This document shows positions 20,749 to 29,840 of a stretch of DNA of 64,000 bases, one piece after another; positions within the stretch are counted from its first letter, which is position 1, and each line of letters opens with the position of its first letter. The position numbers were made by a program, and so were the translations under genes. The notes under the pieces are model-generated. The model saw only the letters and a list, made by a program, of their open reading frames with translations, searched no databases and was not told the DNA's origin. The DNA is from Roseococcus pinisoli (lineage in GTDB: Bacteria > Pseudomonadota > Alphaproteobacteria > Acetobacterales > Acetobacteraceae). The stretch covers positions 546,969 through 610,968 of the forward strand of contig NZ_JAHCDA010000003.1 in NCBI RefSeq assembly GCF_018413645.1, in the 5' to 3' direction.

Positions 20749-21009
20749 ATGGGTTGGTTTCTGGGCCTGGTCGTCTACGCCCTTATCTGGTGGACAACGC
20801 TTTTCGCCGTCCTGCCTCTGGGGGTTCGTCCGGACGCAAAGGGCGATCCCGCGGTGGGGGGCTGGCGCGGTACGCCGGCGCAGCCGCGGATCCTGCAGAA
20901 GGCGATCATCACCACGCTCGTCTCGGCGGTCATCTGGCTGGGCGTCTATCTGCTCATTGAGAGCAACTGGATCAGCTTCCGCGATCCCTGGCTGTCCATT
21001 CCGGACTGA
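20749..21009 (+). CDS. DUF1467 family small membrane protein
   Basis: An 86-residue protein with two transmembrane segments (about residues 4-24 and 50-70) joined by a short loop containing RPDAKGDP. The N-terminal WFLGLVVYALIWWTTLFAVLPLG and the loop are characteristic of the uncharacterised DUF1467 family, which in alphaproteobacteria often sits between rnj and proS as it does here. Its role is unknown. The ATG lies 122 bases after rnj and follows the weak GCAGCCTCCAGGAG leader with an AGGAG site. Confidence 0.85.
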   Translation: MGWFLGLVVYALIWWTTLFAVLPLGVRPDAKGDPAVGGWRGTPAQPRILQKAIITTLVSAVIWLGVYLLIESNWISFRDPWLSIPD

Positions 21010-21026
21010 CGATCTGCACAAAGAAA

Positions 21027-21060
21027 AGGCGACAACCTGAGTTTCCTCGGGGTGTCGCCT
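21027..21060. terminator. Stacked hairpin downstream of DUF1467 gene
   Basis: AGGCGACA (21027-21034) pairs with TGTCGCCT (21053-21060); inside it CCTGAG pairs with CTCGGG around a TTTC loop. Read on the minus strand it is followed by TTTTCTTT, the classic terminator form. On the plus strand it is followed, after a second short stem, by seven T at 21091-21097. It could stop transcription in both directions. Confidence 0.5.
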
Positions 21061-21212
21061 GCATTTTGGGCATCCATTGACTGAACGCCCTTTTTTTCGC
21101 CGTCTGTAGCTTCCTTTGGCATTGAGCCTTGAAGGGGCTTTGCGGCAATCTTTGTTTTAGAAAGAGGATGTTCCTCTTTCTGCCGTGTGACTGGCGTTTC
21201 CTCCCTAAACTT

Positions 21213-21250
21213 GGGCCGCTCCCTACCGGGGGTGGCCCTTCTTTTTTTCT
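21213..21250 (+). terminator. Strong intrinsic terminator upstream of proS
   Basis: A 26-base hairpin (21213-21238) with 11 paired bases, two of them G-T, and a TACC loop is followed directly by TTCTTTTTTTCT. No protein gene ends nearby: the last stop codon is at 21009. The terminator therefore most likely ends a noncoding transcript. Confidence 0.8.
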
Positions 21251-21393
21251 AGGGTATTCGCCCGGACAACTCAAGACATATTTGTAGGTCTCGTTATTGT
21301 GCGGCGCAGCATTATTGCGTCTCGCCGCCGCCGGTATCGGCGGGTCAGTTTCTCCGCTAGGGTCCGCGCCCGATTGAATCGACGAGGATCATC

Positions 21394-22722
21394 GTGCGTC
21401 TGACCCGTGCCTTCCTGCCCACCCTGAAGGAAACGCCCGCTGAGGCGCAGATCGTTTCCCATCGGCTGATGCTCCGGGCCGGGCTGATCCGCCAGACTTC
21501 GGCCGGCATCTATGCCTGGCTGCCGGCAGGCCTCCGCGTCCTGCGCAAGGTCGAGCAGATCATCCGCGAGGAGCAGAATCGTGCCGGCGCGCAGGAGATC
21601 CTGATGCCGACGATCCAGCCCGCGGATCTGTGGCAGCGGTCCGGTCGTTATGATGACTACGGCAAGGAAATGCTGCGCATCAAGGACCGGCACGACCGCG
21701 AGATGCTGTTCGGCCCGACCAATGAGGAGATGATCACTGACATCTTCCGGGGCTACGCGACGAGCTATCGCGACCTGCCGCGCAACATCTACCACATCCA
21801 GTGGAAGTTCCGGGACGAGGTGCGCCCGCGCTTCGGCGTGATGCGCGGGCGCGAGTTCCTGATGAAGGACGCCTACTCCTTCGACCTGACGAAGGAGAGC
21901 TCGGAGCACGCCTATCGCCAGATGTTCCTGGCCTATCTCCGCACCTTCCAGCGGATGGGGCTGAAGGCCGTGCCGATGCGCGCCGACACCGGCCCCATCG
22001 GCGGCAAGCTCAGCCACGAATTCATCATCCTGGCCGAGACGGGCGAGAGCGCCGTCTTCTACGACGCGAAGTTCGACGGGCAGGACTGGGCCGGCAGCGA
22101 CCTCGGCTATGACGACGTCCCCGCCCTCGAGGGTTTCTTCGAGCAGGTGACCTCGATGTACGCCGCCACCGAGGAGATGCACGACGAGGTCGCCTGGGCC
22201 GCCGTCGATCCCGCGAGCCGCCGCGAGGGCAAGGGCATCGAGGTGGGGCACATCTTCCACTTCGGCACGAAGTATTCCGAGCCGATGGGCCTTTCCGTCG
22301 CCGGGCCGGACGGCCAGCCGGTGGTGCCGCAGATGGGCAGCTACGGCATCGGCGTCTCGCGCCTCGTGGCCGCGCTGATCGAGGCTAATCACGACGAGAA
22401 CGGCATCAAGTGGCCCGACGCCGTCGCGCCCTGGAAGGTCTCGATCCTGAACCTCAAGACCGGCGATGCCGCCTGCGACGCGATCTGCGAGAAGCTGCAC
22501 GCCGCGCTGCCGGACGACGCGATCTACGACGACCGTTCCGAGCGGGCGGGCGTGAAGTTCGCCGATGCCGACCTCATGGGCTTCCCCTGGCAGGTCATTG
22601 TCGGCCCGCGCGGCGCGGCGGCCGGCAAGGTGGAGCTCAAGCGGCGCATGACCGGCGAGCGCGAGGAGCTTCCGATCGAGGAAGCGCTGGCGAAGCTGCT
22701 TCGCCCCGGCGCCGAAGCGTGA
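21394..22722 (+). CDS. proS: Prolyl-tRNA synthetase, short form without INS editing domain
   Basis: A 442-residue class II synthetase that charges tRNA-Pro. Motif 2 ([17 protein letters not shown], about residue 138) and motif 3 ([14 protein letters not shown], about residue 314) are only about 175 residues apart, leaving no room for the roughly 180-residue INS editing domain present in E. coli ProS. This short form is the alphaproteobacterial norm; clearing of Ala-tRNA-Pro then depends on free-standing editors. GTG 21394 is preceded by GAGGATCATC. The anticodon-binding domain is complete. Confidence 0.96.
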   Translation: MRLTRAFLPTLKETPAEAQIVSHRLMLRAGLIRQTSAGIYAWLPAGLRVLRKVEQIIREEQNRAGAQEILMPTIQPADLWQRSGRYDDYGKEMLRIKDRHDREMLFGPTNEEMITDIFRGYATSYRDLPRNIYHIQWKFRDEVRPRFGVMRGREFLMKDAYSFDLTKESSEHAYRQMFLAYLRTFQRMGLKAVPMRADTGPIGGKLSHEFIILAETGESAVFYDAKFDGQDWAGSDLGYDDVPALEGFFEQVTSMYAATEEMHDEVAWAAVDPASRREGKGIEVGHIFHFGTKYSEPMGLSVAGPDGQPVVPQMGSYGIGVSRLVAALIEANHDENGIKWPDAVAPWKVSILNLKTGDAACDAICEKLHAALPDDAIYDDRSERAGVKFADADLMGFPWQVIVGPRGAAAGKVELKRRMTGEREELPIEEALAKLLRPGAEA

Positions 22723-22744
22723 AGCAGACGGGCCGGATCGCCTG

Positions 22745-23995
22745 ATGTTCGGAACGTTCGAGCGCACCGTCGCGATGCGCTACCTCATGTCGCGCAAGAG
22801 CGACCGCTTCACCTCCATCATCGGAACTTTCTCGCTGGTGGGCATCATGCTGGGCGTGGCCACGCTCATCATTGTGCTGTCGGTGATGGGCGGGTTCCGG
22901 CAGGAGCTGCTCGGACGCATCCTCGGCCTCAACGGCCATATGGGCATCTACGCGGCCGACCGCGGCAATCTGCGTGACTTCGACGCGATCACGAACACCA
23001 TTCGCGGCGTGCCCGGCGTGGTCGCGGCCACGCCGATCGTGGAGGGGCAGGTGCTGCTCTCTGGCGAGGGCAATTCGGCGACGGGCGGCCTCGCCCGCGG
23101 CATCCGGCCCGAGGACCTGCGGGCCAAGGCGATCATCGCGAACAACATCCGCGCTGGCTCGCTGGACCAGTTCCAGGGGGAGGACGCCGTCGCCATCGGC
23201 ACGCGGCTGGCCTACCGGCTCGGCCTGAACGTCGGCGACAAGATCACGCTCATCAGCCCCCAGGGCCGCGCGACGGTGATCGGCACCATCCCGCGGCTGC
23301 GCGCCTATACGGTGGTGGCGCTCTTCGAAGTGGGCATGAACGAATACGACAGCACCTACGTCTTCATGCCGCTGCCCGCCGCGCAGATCTATTTCCAGAC
23401 GGGCAATGCCGCGACGCAGGTCGAGGTCTTCGTGCAGGATCCGACGCGGGTGCGCGCGGTGAACCGCGAGATCCGCGCGGCGCTGACGCAGCCGGTCCGC
23501 ATCATCGACTGGCAGGATTCCAACAGCAGCTTCTTTGCCGCGGTGCAGGTGGAGCGGAACGTGATGTTCCTGATCCTGACGCTGATCATCATCGTGGCCG
23601 CCTTCAACATCATCTCCACGCTGATCATGCTGGTGAAGGACAAGGGCAAGGACATCGCGGTGCTGCGCACGATGGGCGCGACCAGCGGCTCCATCATGCG
23701 CATCTTCCTGATGTGCGGCGCCTGGATCGGCGTGCTGGGGACCTTCGCCGGCTTCGTGCTGGGCGTGCTGTTCTGCGAGAACATTGAGAGCATCCGCCAG
23801 TTCGTCCAATGGATCATCGGGCAGGAACTGTTCAGCGCCGAGATCTACTTCCTCACCCAGCTGCCGGCCGTGCTGAACTGGAACGAGGTGGGCCAGGTCG
23901 TGGGGCTGGCGCTCTCGCTGGCGCTGCTCGCGACGATCTATCCCAGCTGGCGCGCGGCCAAGACCGACCCCGTGGAGATGCTGCGCAATGAGTAG
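22745..23995 (+). CDS. lolC: Lipoprotein-releasing ABC transporter permease LolC/LolE
   Basis: A 416-residue inner-membrane protein with one N-terminal helix ([22 protein letters not shown]), a large periplasmic MacB-like core domain (about residues 50-260) and three C-terminal helices of the FtsX type. It extracts mature lipoproteins from the inner membrane and passes them to LolA. Only one permease gene is present next to lolD, consistent with a homodimeric LolF-like system, though a second copy elsewhere cannot be excluded. Starts 22 bases after proS and overlaps lolD by 8. Confidence 0.93.
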   Translation: MFGTFERTVAMRYLMSRKSDRFTSIIGTFSLVGIMLGVATLIIVLSVMGGFRQELLGRILGLNGHMGIYAADRGNLRDFDAITNTIRGVPGVVAATPIVEGQVLLSGEGNSATGGLARGIRPEDLRAKAIIANNIRAGSLDQFQGEDAVAIGTRLAYRLGLNVGDKITLISPQGRATVIGTIPRLRAYTVVALFEVGMNEYDSTYVFMPLPAAQIYFQTGNAATQVEVFVQDPTRVRAVNREIRAALTQPVRIIDWQDSNSSFFAAVQVERNVMFLILTLIIIVAAFNIISTLIMLVKDKGKDIAVLRTMGATSGSIMRIFLMCGAWIGVLGTFAGFVLGVLFCENIESIRQFVQWIIGQELFSAEIYFLTQLPAVLNWNEVGQVVGLALSLALLATIYPSWRAAKTDPVEMLRNE

Positions 23996-24668
23996 CGTGC
24001 CTTTGGAGCTTCGGGCCGTCGAGCGGCGCTACAAGACCGAGGCGGGGACGCTGGCCGTGCTGAAGGGCGCCGAGCTGGCCCTGCAGGCCGGCGAGATCGT
24101 CGCGCTGGTCGCGCCCTCGGGCACGGGCAAGTCGACGCTGCTGCATCTGGCGGGCCTTCTGGAGCGGCCGGATGGCGGCGAGGTCTTCGTCGAGGGCAAG
24201 GCCGCCGGCACGCTGTCGGACGACGCGCGGACGGCCATCCGCCGGAACACGATCGGCTTCGTGTACCAGTTCCATCACCTGCTGCCCGAATTCTCCGCGC
24301 TGGAGAATGTGGTTCTGCCGCAACTGGCGGCCGGGGTGGGCCGGCCGGAAGCCAAGGCGCGCGGCGAGGAGCTGTTGAAGCAGTTCGGGCTCGGCGAGCG
24401 GCTGGATCACCGGCCGGGCAAGCTCTCCGGCGGCGAGCAGCAGCGGGTGGCGATCGCGCGCGCTCTGGCCAATGCGCCGAAGGTGCTGCTGGCCGACGAG
24501 CCGACGGGCAACCTCGACGTCGCGACGGCGGAGCTGGTGTTTTCCGAATTGCTGCGCGAGGCGCGGGACCGTGGGTTGGCGGCGCTGATCGCGACGCATA
24601 ACCCGGCGCTGGCGGCGCGGATGGACCGGGTGGTCACGCTGAAGGATGGGAAGATCGCCGCCGGCTGA
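23988..24668 (+). CDS. lolD: Lipoprotein-releasing ABC transporter ATPase LolD
   Basis: A 226-residue ABC ATPase that powers LolC. Walker A is APSGTGKS (residues 42-49), with Ala in place of the usual first Gly; signature [15 protein letters not shown] lies near residue 144 and Walker [13 protein letters not shown] follows. The H-loop His is in [12 protein letters not shown]. The gene overlaps lolC, so they are translated together. It ends 8 bases before the stop of the convergent DMT permease gene, with a GCCGGC repeat spanning the stop codon. Confidence 0.94.
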   Translation: MSSVPLELRAVERRYKTEAGTLAVLKGAELALQAGEIVALVAPSGTGKSTLLHLAGLLERPDGGEVFVEGKAAGTLSDDARTAIRRNTIGFVYQFHHLLPEFSALENVVLPQLAAGVGRPEAKARGEELLKQFGLGERLDHRPGKLSGGEQQRVAIARALANAPKVLLADEPTGNLDVATAELVFSELLREARDRGLAALIATHNPALAARMDRVVTLKDGKIAAG

Positions 24669-24676
24669 GGCCGGCG

Positions 24677-25561
24677 TCACGCCTTCCGCAACGCCAGCGT
24701 CACCCCGCCCAGGACCAGCACCATCGCCACTCCCTCCCGCCACCCCAGCGGTTCTCCCAGCACCAGACTGGCGGAGATCACCCCGATCAGCGGCACCAGC
24801 AGCGTCCCCATCGACGCCACCGCCGGCGGCAGGCGCCTGAGCGTCTCGAACCACGTGACGTAGCAGAGCCCCATCGGCACCAGCGTCATATAGGCCAGTA
24901 CCGCCCATCCGTTCGCGGACAGCGCCCCCCATCGCGGCGCCTCGAACAGAAACCCCAAGACCAGCATCGGCAGGCACCCCAGCCCGACCTGCCACGCCGC
25001 CGAGGCCAGCGGCGAGATCGGCAGCGGCTTGCGGTTCAGCACCGTCCCCAGCGCGAAGAGCACCGCCGCCGCCAGCGCGAAGGCCACGCCCGGCAGCCGC
25101 TCCGGCCCCAGTGCGAAACCCTGACCGCCCAGCAGCACCGCGATCCCGGAGAAGCCCAGCACCAGCGCCCAGATCTGTCGCGCCGCCGGGCGTATGCCCA
25201 GGATCGGCCAGGCGAGGAGCGTCGCCCAGAGCGTCATACTGTAGATGAGCAGCGCGCCCTCGGAGACGCGCAGCCACACCATGCAGAGCGTGCCGAATCC
25301 CATCCAGGCCACGACATTGGTGAAGCTCGCGAAGAGCAGCCGCGGCCAGGCCTCGCGCGGCACCAGCAGCGTCTCGCCGGCGCGCCAGGCCAGCGCGGCC
25401 AGGATCAGCGCGGCCGCCACCCCCGCCACGCCGCGCGAGGCCAGCGGCGGCCATTCCCGCAGCAGGATCTTCATGCCGGGCCAGTTCAGCGCCCAGCCCG
25501 TCGTGGTCACGACGAGGAGAAGGAGGCCGAGCCTTCGGGCCTGGGGCGAGGGATCGGGCAT
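24677..25561 (-). CDS. EamA/DMT family transporter
   Basis: A 294-residue inner-membrane protein with ten predicted helices arranged as two EamA repeats (about residues 10-140 and 150-292). It begins LGLLLLVVTTTGWALNWPGMK, typical of drug/metabolite transporters, and ends with a second repeat containing GTLLVPLIGVISASLVLGEP. The substrate cannot be read from sequence; family members export amino acids, nucleosides or drugs. It is 24 bases downstream of the Bug gene on the same strand and may be co-transcribed with it. Confidence 0.85.
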   Translation of the reverse strand: MPDPSPQARRLGLLLLVVTTTGWALNWPGMKILLREWPPLASRGVAGVAAALILAALAWRAGETLLVPREAWPRLLFASFTNVVAWMGFGTLCMVWLRVSEGALLIYSMTLWATLLAWPILGIRPAARQIWALVLGFSGIAVLLGGQGFALGPERLPGVAFALAAAVLFALGTVLNRKPLPISPLASAAWQVGLGCLPMLVLGFLFEAPRWGALSANGWAVLAYMTLVPMGLCYVTWFETLRRLPPAVASMGTLLVPLIGVISASLVLGEPLGWREGVAMVLVLGGVTLALRKA

Positions 25562-25585
25562 GCCGGTTAGAAGGACAGGCCGGCC

Positions 25586-26563
25586 CTACTGAAAGACGAT
25601 CCTGGCTTCGCGCACGATCCCCTTCACCACCTCGCGCTCGGTGACGAGCCGCGCGGCGAAGGCCTCGGGCTGCGCCTCCGTCGCCTCGCTGCCGATGGCG
25701 ATAAGGCGCTCGCGTACCGTGGCGTCGGCGGTGGCGTGGTTACAGGCCGCAGCCAGCTTGTGCAGGATCGCCGGCGGCGTGCCGGCGCGGGCGAAGACGC
25801 CGGTCCAGCTCGTGACCTCGAAGCCCGGAAAGCCGTTCTCCGCGATGGTGGGGATACGGCGGTCGCCACGCCGGATGCCGCTGGTCACGCCCAGCGCCCG
25901 CGCACGGCCGTCCTGCACCAGGGGCCCGATCGAGTTGTAGCTGAGAATACCCATGCGCAGCGTGCCCGCCGCCATGTCACGCGAGACGTCTGCGCCGCCG
26001 CGATAGGCCACATGCTCGAGCTGGATTCCCGCCCGCGTCGCGAGCAGCGCGCCGGCGAGATGACCAATGCTGCCGATGCCCGGCGTGCCATAGGCGATGG
26101 GCTCGCTGCCCGCCCGTGCCGCGGCGAGAAAACCCGCCAGGTCCGACACGCCCATCGAGGGCGACACCGCCAGCACATAGGGCTGCTCGGCGACAAGGCC
26201 GACCGGCGCGAAGGCCGTCTCGTAGTCGAAGGGCAGGCCGCGCACGGCCAGCGGCACGATGAGGAAGGAGGCAGCGTCGAAGAGCAGCGTGTAGCCATCC
26301 GGCGGCGAGGCGGCGACGATCCCGCCGCCGATCGAACCGCCCGCGCCGGTCCGGTTTTCGATCACCACCGGCTGGCCGAGCGCCTCGCTCATCCGCGGCT
26401 GCATGACGCGGGCGATCGTGTCCGCCTGACCGCCGGCGGCATAGGGCAGGATCACCCGGACGGGGCGGCTCGGGAAATCTCCCGCATCGCCGGGTGCGGC
26501 GGCGGCACGATGCAGCGCCGGCATCGCGAAGGGGACGGACAGCGCCGATCGCCGTGTAAGCAC
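25586..26563 (-). CDS. Bug/TctC-type tripartite tricarboxylate solute-binding protein
   Basis: A 325-residue periplasmic binding protein. GTG 26563 is chosen because it follows GGGAGAA and opens a Tat-like signal ([22 protein letters not shown]); the open frame upstream is not protein-like. The mature part starts with [20 protein letters not shown] and contains the usual [13 protein letters not shown] loop. Bug proteins present organic acids or related small molecules to TctAB permeases, but no tctA or tctB is nearby, so it is an orphan receptor. It is divergent from the aldehyde dehydrogenase gene, with a 173-base shared upstream region. Confidence 0.88.
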   Translation of the reverse strand: MLTRRSALSVPFAMPALHRAAAAPGDAGDFPSRPVRVILPYAAGGQADTIARVMQPRMSEALGQPVVIENRTGAGGSIGGGIVAASPPDGYTLLFDAASFLIVPLAVRGLPFDYETAFAPVGLVAEQPYVLAVSPSMGVSDLAGFLAAARAGSEPIAYGTPGIGSIGHLAGALLATRAGIQLEHVAYRGGADVSRDMAAGTLRMGILSYNSIGPLVQDGRARALGVTSGIRRGDRRIPTIAENGFPGFEVTSWTGVFARAGTPPAILHKLAAACNHATADATVRERLIAIGSEATEAQPEAFAARLVTEREVVKGIVREARIVFQ

Positions 26564-26736
26564 CGTATTCTCCCGGACGTTTCGTTTTCGGAAAACTAAG
26601 CTCTCCCGCGGCGGCAGGCCAGGGGATCCGGAAAGCCATGCGCTTTGTGCCAAAGTCGTGCCGAGGCTTGATGGGGGCGCATTGCAACTCATCTCAGGCT
26701 GAGCCACCCTCCCGCGAGAATAGGAGAATCCCCCAC

Positions 26737-28176
26737 ATGGCCGAATACCCCAACGTTCAGCTGCATATCGCCGGCGAATGGCGCGATGCCGATGGCGGCC
26801 GGCGCATCGACGTCCTGAACCCCGCCAACGAGGAAGTGGTCGGCACCGTCGCCCATGCCTCGATCAAGGATCTCGACGCGGCGCTGGACGCGGCGGAGCG
26901 CGGCTTCGCCAAGTGGCGCAAGGTTGCGCCCTATGACCGTTCGAAGGTCATGCGCAAGGCCGGCGACCTGCTGCGCAGCCGCGCCGACGCCATCGCCCGC
27001 CTGATGACGCTGGAGCAGGGCAAGCCGCTCGACCAGGCCAAGATGGAAGTGCTCGCGGGCGCCGACATCATCGACTGGTTCGCCGAGGAAGCCCGCCGCA
27101 CCTACGGCCAGGTGATCCCGGCCCGCGGCGAGGGCATCTACCAGCTCGCCATCAAGGAGCCGATCGGCCCCGTGGCGGCGTTCACGCCCTGGAACTTCCC
27201 GATCAACCAGGTGGTGCGCAAGCTTTCCGCCGCGCTGGCGGCGGGCTGCTCCATCATCGTGAAGGCGCCGGAAGAGACGCCGGCCTCCCCGGCCGAGCTC
27301 ATCAAGTGCTTCCTCGACGCCGGGATTCCCGGCGACGTGATCGGCCTCGTCTACGGCGTGCCGAGCGAGATCAGCTCCTACCTCATCGCCCATCCGACCA
27401 TCCGCAAGGTGACCTTCACGGGCTCCACGCCGATCGGGAAGATGCTGGCGGGGATGGCGGGCCAGCACATGAAGCGCGTCACCATGGAGCTCGGCGGCCA
27501 TGCGCCGGCGATGATCTTCGACGACGCCGACGTGGAGCTCGCGGCCAAGACGCTTGCCATGGCGAAGTTCCGCAACGCCGGCCAGGTCTGCGTGAGCCCC
27601 ACGCGCTTCCTGGTGCAGGAGAAGGTGTACGACCAGTTCGTCACCAGCTTCACCGCGCATGCCAAGACGATCAAGGTCGGTGACGGCCTGGCCGAGGGCA
27701 CGACCATGGGCCCGATGGCCAATGAGCGCCGCGTGCCGGTCATGGAGACGCTGATCGCCGACGCCCGCAGCAAGGGCGCCGAGATCACGACGGGTGGCAA
27801 CCGCATCGGCAACAAGGGCTACTTCTTCGAGCCGACGGTCATCACGGGCGCCACCACCGACATGCGCGCGATGAACGAGGAGCCCTTCGGCCCCGTGGCG
27901 CTGATGCGCTCGTTCAAGACGCTGGACGAGGTGGTGACCGAGGCGAACCGGCTGCCCTTCGGCCTGGCCAGCTACGCCTTCACGACCAGCGGCAAGACGG
28001 CGCAGCAGCTCGCGGCGGGCGTGGAGGTCGGCATGATGACGATCAACCACCTCGGTCTGGCGCTGCCCGAGGTTCCCTTCGGCGGCGTGCGCGACAGCGG
28101 CTACGGCACCGAGGGTGGCTCGGAGGCCATCGACGCCTACCTGAACGTGAAGTTCGTGAGCCAGTTCGGGCTCTGA
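26737..28176 (+). CDS. NAD(P)-dependent aldehyde dehydrogenase (succinate-semialdehyde type)
   Basis: A 479-residue ALDH-superfamily enzyme. The nucleotide-binding half has [14 protein letters not shown] near residue 150 and FTGSTPIGK near residue 227. The catalytic Glu is in [11 protein letters not shown], the nucleophile Cys in [13 protein letters not shown] near residue 287, and the C-terminal EEPFGPV is present. Overall likeness is to succinate-semialdehyde dehydrogenases, but Cys-Val-Ser at the active site leaves the aldehyde undefined. ATG 26737 follows AGGAGAAT. It may process a compound bound by the divergent Bug protein, which is inference only. Confidence 0.9.
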   Translation: MAEYPNVQLHIAGEWRDADGGRRIDVLNPANEEVVGTVAHASIKDLDAALDAAERGFAKWRKVAPYDRSKVMRKAGDLLRSRADAIARLMTLEQGKPLDQAKMEVLAGADIIDWFAEEARRTYGQVIPARGEGIYQLAIKEPIGPVAAFTPWNFPINQVVRKLSAALAAGCSIIVKAPEETPASPAELIKCFLDAGIPGDVIGLVYGVPSEISSYLIAHPTIRKVTFTGSTPIGKMLAGMAGQHMKRVTMELGGHAPAMIFDDADVELAAKTLAMAKFRNAGQVCVSPTRFLVQEKVYDQFVTSFTAHAKTIKVGDGLAEGTTMGPMANERRVPVMETLIADARSKGAEITTGGNRIGNKGYFFEPTVITGATTDMRAMNEEPFGPVALMRSFKTLDEVVTEANRLPFGLASYAFTTSGKTAQQLAAGVEVGMMTINHLGLALPEVPFGGVRDSGYGTEGGSEAIDAYLNVKFVSQFGL

Positions 28177-28183
28177 GCGTGAC

Positions 28184-28239
28184 TTGAGAGGGGCTCAGCC
28201 CCTCTCAAACTCTCCCGGCCAGGGCTTTTGGCCCTGGCC
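28184..28239. repeat. Two tandem perfect hairpins between convergent genes
   Basis: TTGAGAGGGG/CCCCTCTCAA (28184-28193 and 28199-28208) is a 10-bp stem. GGCCAGGGC/GCCCTGGCC (28217-28225 and 28231-28239) is a 9-bp stem around TTTTG. They fill the 67-base gap between the aldehyde dehydrogenase and porin genes. Neither is followed by a good T-run. They may act as a bidirectional transcript end or be a dispersed intergenic repeat. Confidence 0.6.
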
Positions 28240-28243
28240 CCCC

Positions 28244-29674
28244 TCAATAGAGGATGCGGGTGCGGAAGCCGACGACGAGGGCATTGCGCCCGCCCGGCGT
28301 CTCGCTCGGGTTCCAGATATGGGTGACGACCGGCTGCAGGTCGAAGCCGGGGTGGATCTCCGCCAGATAGGTCAGTTCCAGATTCGCCTCGAAATTGCGA
28401 CGCGGCGACGGGCCGTCCGACAGCCGTGCGACGTCGCGGTCGAAGTCGCGCGCGGCCTGCGCGTATTGGGCGAAGACGAAGCCCACCCCGAAGCGGTCGT
28501 GGGGCCTCCCCGGCACGAGATTGGCGAAGACGATGCCGCCATCGGCGTAGAAGCCGATGGTGCTCCGGTCCTGCGGCGCGATCGTGACGCGGCCGAAGAC
28601 CGAGATGCCCGACAGCGCATCGCCGCCCTCGGGCCTCCACAGCTGCTGGTCGAGAATGCCGTAGAGCCCCCAGGTGCCGCGCCGGCGCAGCGGCACGCCG
28701 CTGCTCGCGGGGTTGGCGAGCAGCGAGCCGTCCACAGAGAAGCGCAGATCCTCGAACCGCCCGAGATGACCCCAGCCGCCGAGCTTCAGTGTGCGGGCGA
28801 GGCCGGGCGCGTTCGGCTCCTGGTTCCGGCGCCATCGCGCTTCGGCGAAAAGGAGAGCGGGGTCGAGCACACGGAAGTTGGTGTTGTACCGGCTTCGCAC
28901 CTGGTCATCGACGCCGCGTTGCGGCGGGCCCGTATTGCCGTCGAAGATCGCGGCGCTCAGGTCGAAGCCGGCGCTCGGCCGGACCGCCACCATCGCGCCG
29001 GGCGTTGCGAGCGGGAAGGCCGGCCCGCCGCCCGGCAGGTTGAGGGCCGATATCGTCGGGAAGTCGCTCTGGAGGAACATCGTCGACAGGTCGGAGAAGA
29101 GGAACTCCACATCGGCCGCGAGCTGGCCCGCGCGCAGTCGAATCGCACCATCGAGAAGGCTCTGCTCCAGCCACACCTCCGAGAGGCGGATGCGCGGCAT
29201 CGCCTCGATGGCGCCGATGGTGTTCACGCCGCCCACGTAGTCGCGCCGGATGCGGCCGGTATTGTGGATGAAGAAGCCGTTCAGGTAGCCCTTCAGCCCG
29301 GTGATGCCCGCCAGTCGCTCGAAATCCACCTGGAGGGAGGGCTCGAGAAGGCCCTGGTTCACCCAGCCGCGCCGCTGTCCGCCCTGCACGTTGCCGAGCA
29401 CATCGGTCATGTAGGAGAGGCGGAGCTCGATGCCCCGGTTGGAAAGGCTCTGGACGATGCCGAAGGGGTCGCCACCGCCTGGCAGGGTGTAGCGCAGGTT
29501 GGAGGTGGTGGGACCGTCCGAGCGTGGGCCACGCTCTTCGATCTGCCCCTGCGCGCCTTCCCCGAGGGGCAGGAGGAGCGGTAGCAGCACGCACAGAAGG
29601 GCACGAAGCAAGGCGGGCATGGCGCCGCGAGGGGAAATTTTGTCGACGGCCACGGCGCGCTTACCCAAGAGCAT
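28244..29674 (-). CDS. OprB-like carbohydrate-selective porin
   Basis: A 476-residue outer-membrane beta-barrel protein. A hydrophobic signal segment (ALLRALLCVLLPLLLPLGEGAQG) lies near residues 20-43, followed by an OprB-family body with many alternating strands, an internal GIELRLSYMTDVLGNVQGG segment and a C-terminal strand ending RTRILY. ATG 29674 has AGGTGGGG before it; ATG 29620 just ahead of the signal core is an alternative. Members let sugars and other small solutes across the outer membrane. The gene is divergent from dnaE. Confidence 0.85.
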   Translation of the reverse strand: MLLGKRAVAVDKISPRGAMPALLRALLCVLLPLLLPLGEGAQGQIEERGPRSDGPTTSNLRYTLPGGGDPFGIVQSLSNRGIELRLSYMTDVLGNVQGGQRRGWVNQGLLEPSLQVDFERLAGITGLKGYLNGFFIHNTGRIRRDYVGGVNTIGAIEAMPRIRLSEVWLEQSLLDGAIRLRAGQLAADVEFLFSDLSTMFLQSDFPTISALNLPGGGPAFPLATPGAMVAVRPSAGFDLSAAIFDGNTGPPQRGVDDQVRSRYNTNFRVLDPALLFAEARWRRNQEPNAPGLARTLKLGGWGHLGRFEDLRFSVDGSLLANPASSGVPLRRRGTWGLYGILDQQLWRPEGGDALSGISVFGRVTIAPQDRSTIGFYADGGIVFANLVPGRPHDRFGVGFVFAQYAQAARDFDRDVARLSDGPSPRRNFEANLELTYLAEIHPGFDLQPVVTHIWNPSETPGGRNALVVGFRTRILY

Positions 29675-29770
29675 TCCCCACCTGATGCGCCGTGCCCTTT
29701 AGTATCTGGAAATGACAGTTTCGCTCAAAAATTGCGGCCGTCCCGTGAGCATGGGTTAGACACCCGCACA

Positions 29771-29797
29771 GCAGGCATTCCGTGGGAGAATGCCTGC
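29771..29797. promoter_or_regulatory. Perfect 10-bp inverted repeat upstream of dnaE
   Basis: GCAGGCATTC (29771-29780), a 7-base loop, GAATGCCTGC (29788-29797). It ends 43 bases before the dnaE start, in the 166-base region shared with the divergent porin gene. No T-run follows. It could be an operator or a leader hairpin; its dyad symmetry is exact. Confidence 0.5.
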
Positions 29798-29840
29798 CGG
29801 CCGCGTCGGGCGGCAGCCCGCACCCATGCTACAATCGCTC

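Larger units (their letters stand above)
21010..21393 (+). ncRNA. Structured 384-base intergenic region, candidate small RNA ending at 21250
   Basis: This gap between the DUF1467 gene and proS is clearly less GC-rich than its surroundings and has four features: an 8-bp plus 6-bp stacked hairpin (21027-21060), a GGGC/GCCC hairpin followed by seven T (21068-21097), a perfect 10-bp hairpin with 3-base loop (21159-21181) and a strong intrinsic terminator (21213-21250). No plausible reading frame fits. The layout suggests termination of the upstream transcript near 21097, then a separate RNA of roughly 120-180 nt ending at 21250. I do not recognise it as 6S, SRP, RNase P or tmRNA. The strand is inferred from the terminator. 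Confidence 0.45.

Noticed and set aside
23988-24668. LolD as defective because Walker A begins with Ala
   Set aside because: The core G-x-G-K-S is intact, and Ala-Pro-Ser at this place is, as far as I recall, common in alphaproteobacterial LolD.
24660-24675. GCCGGC repeats flanking the lolD stop codon
   Set aside because: A 6-bp palindromic word of this kind is common by chance at this GC content, and the 8-base gap leaves no room for a true terminator.
29790-29840. Upstream extension of dnaE to ATG 29790
   Set aside because: The extra codons run through the inverted repeat at 29771-29797 and are not DnaE-like; the PHP domain starts right after ATG 29841.
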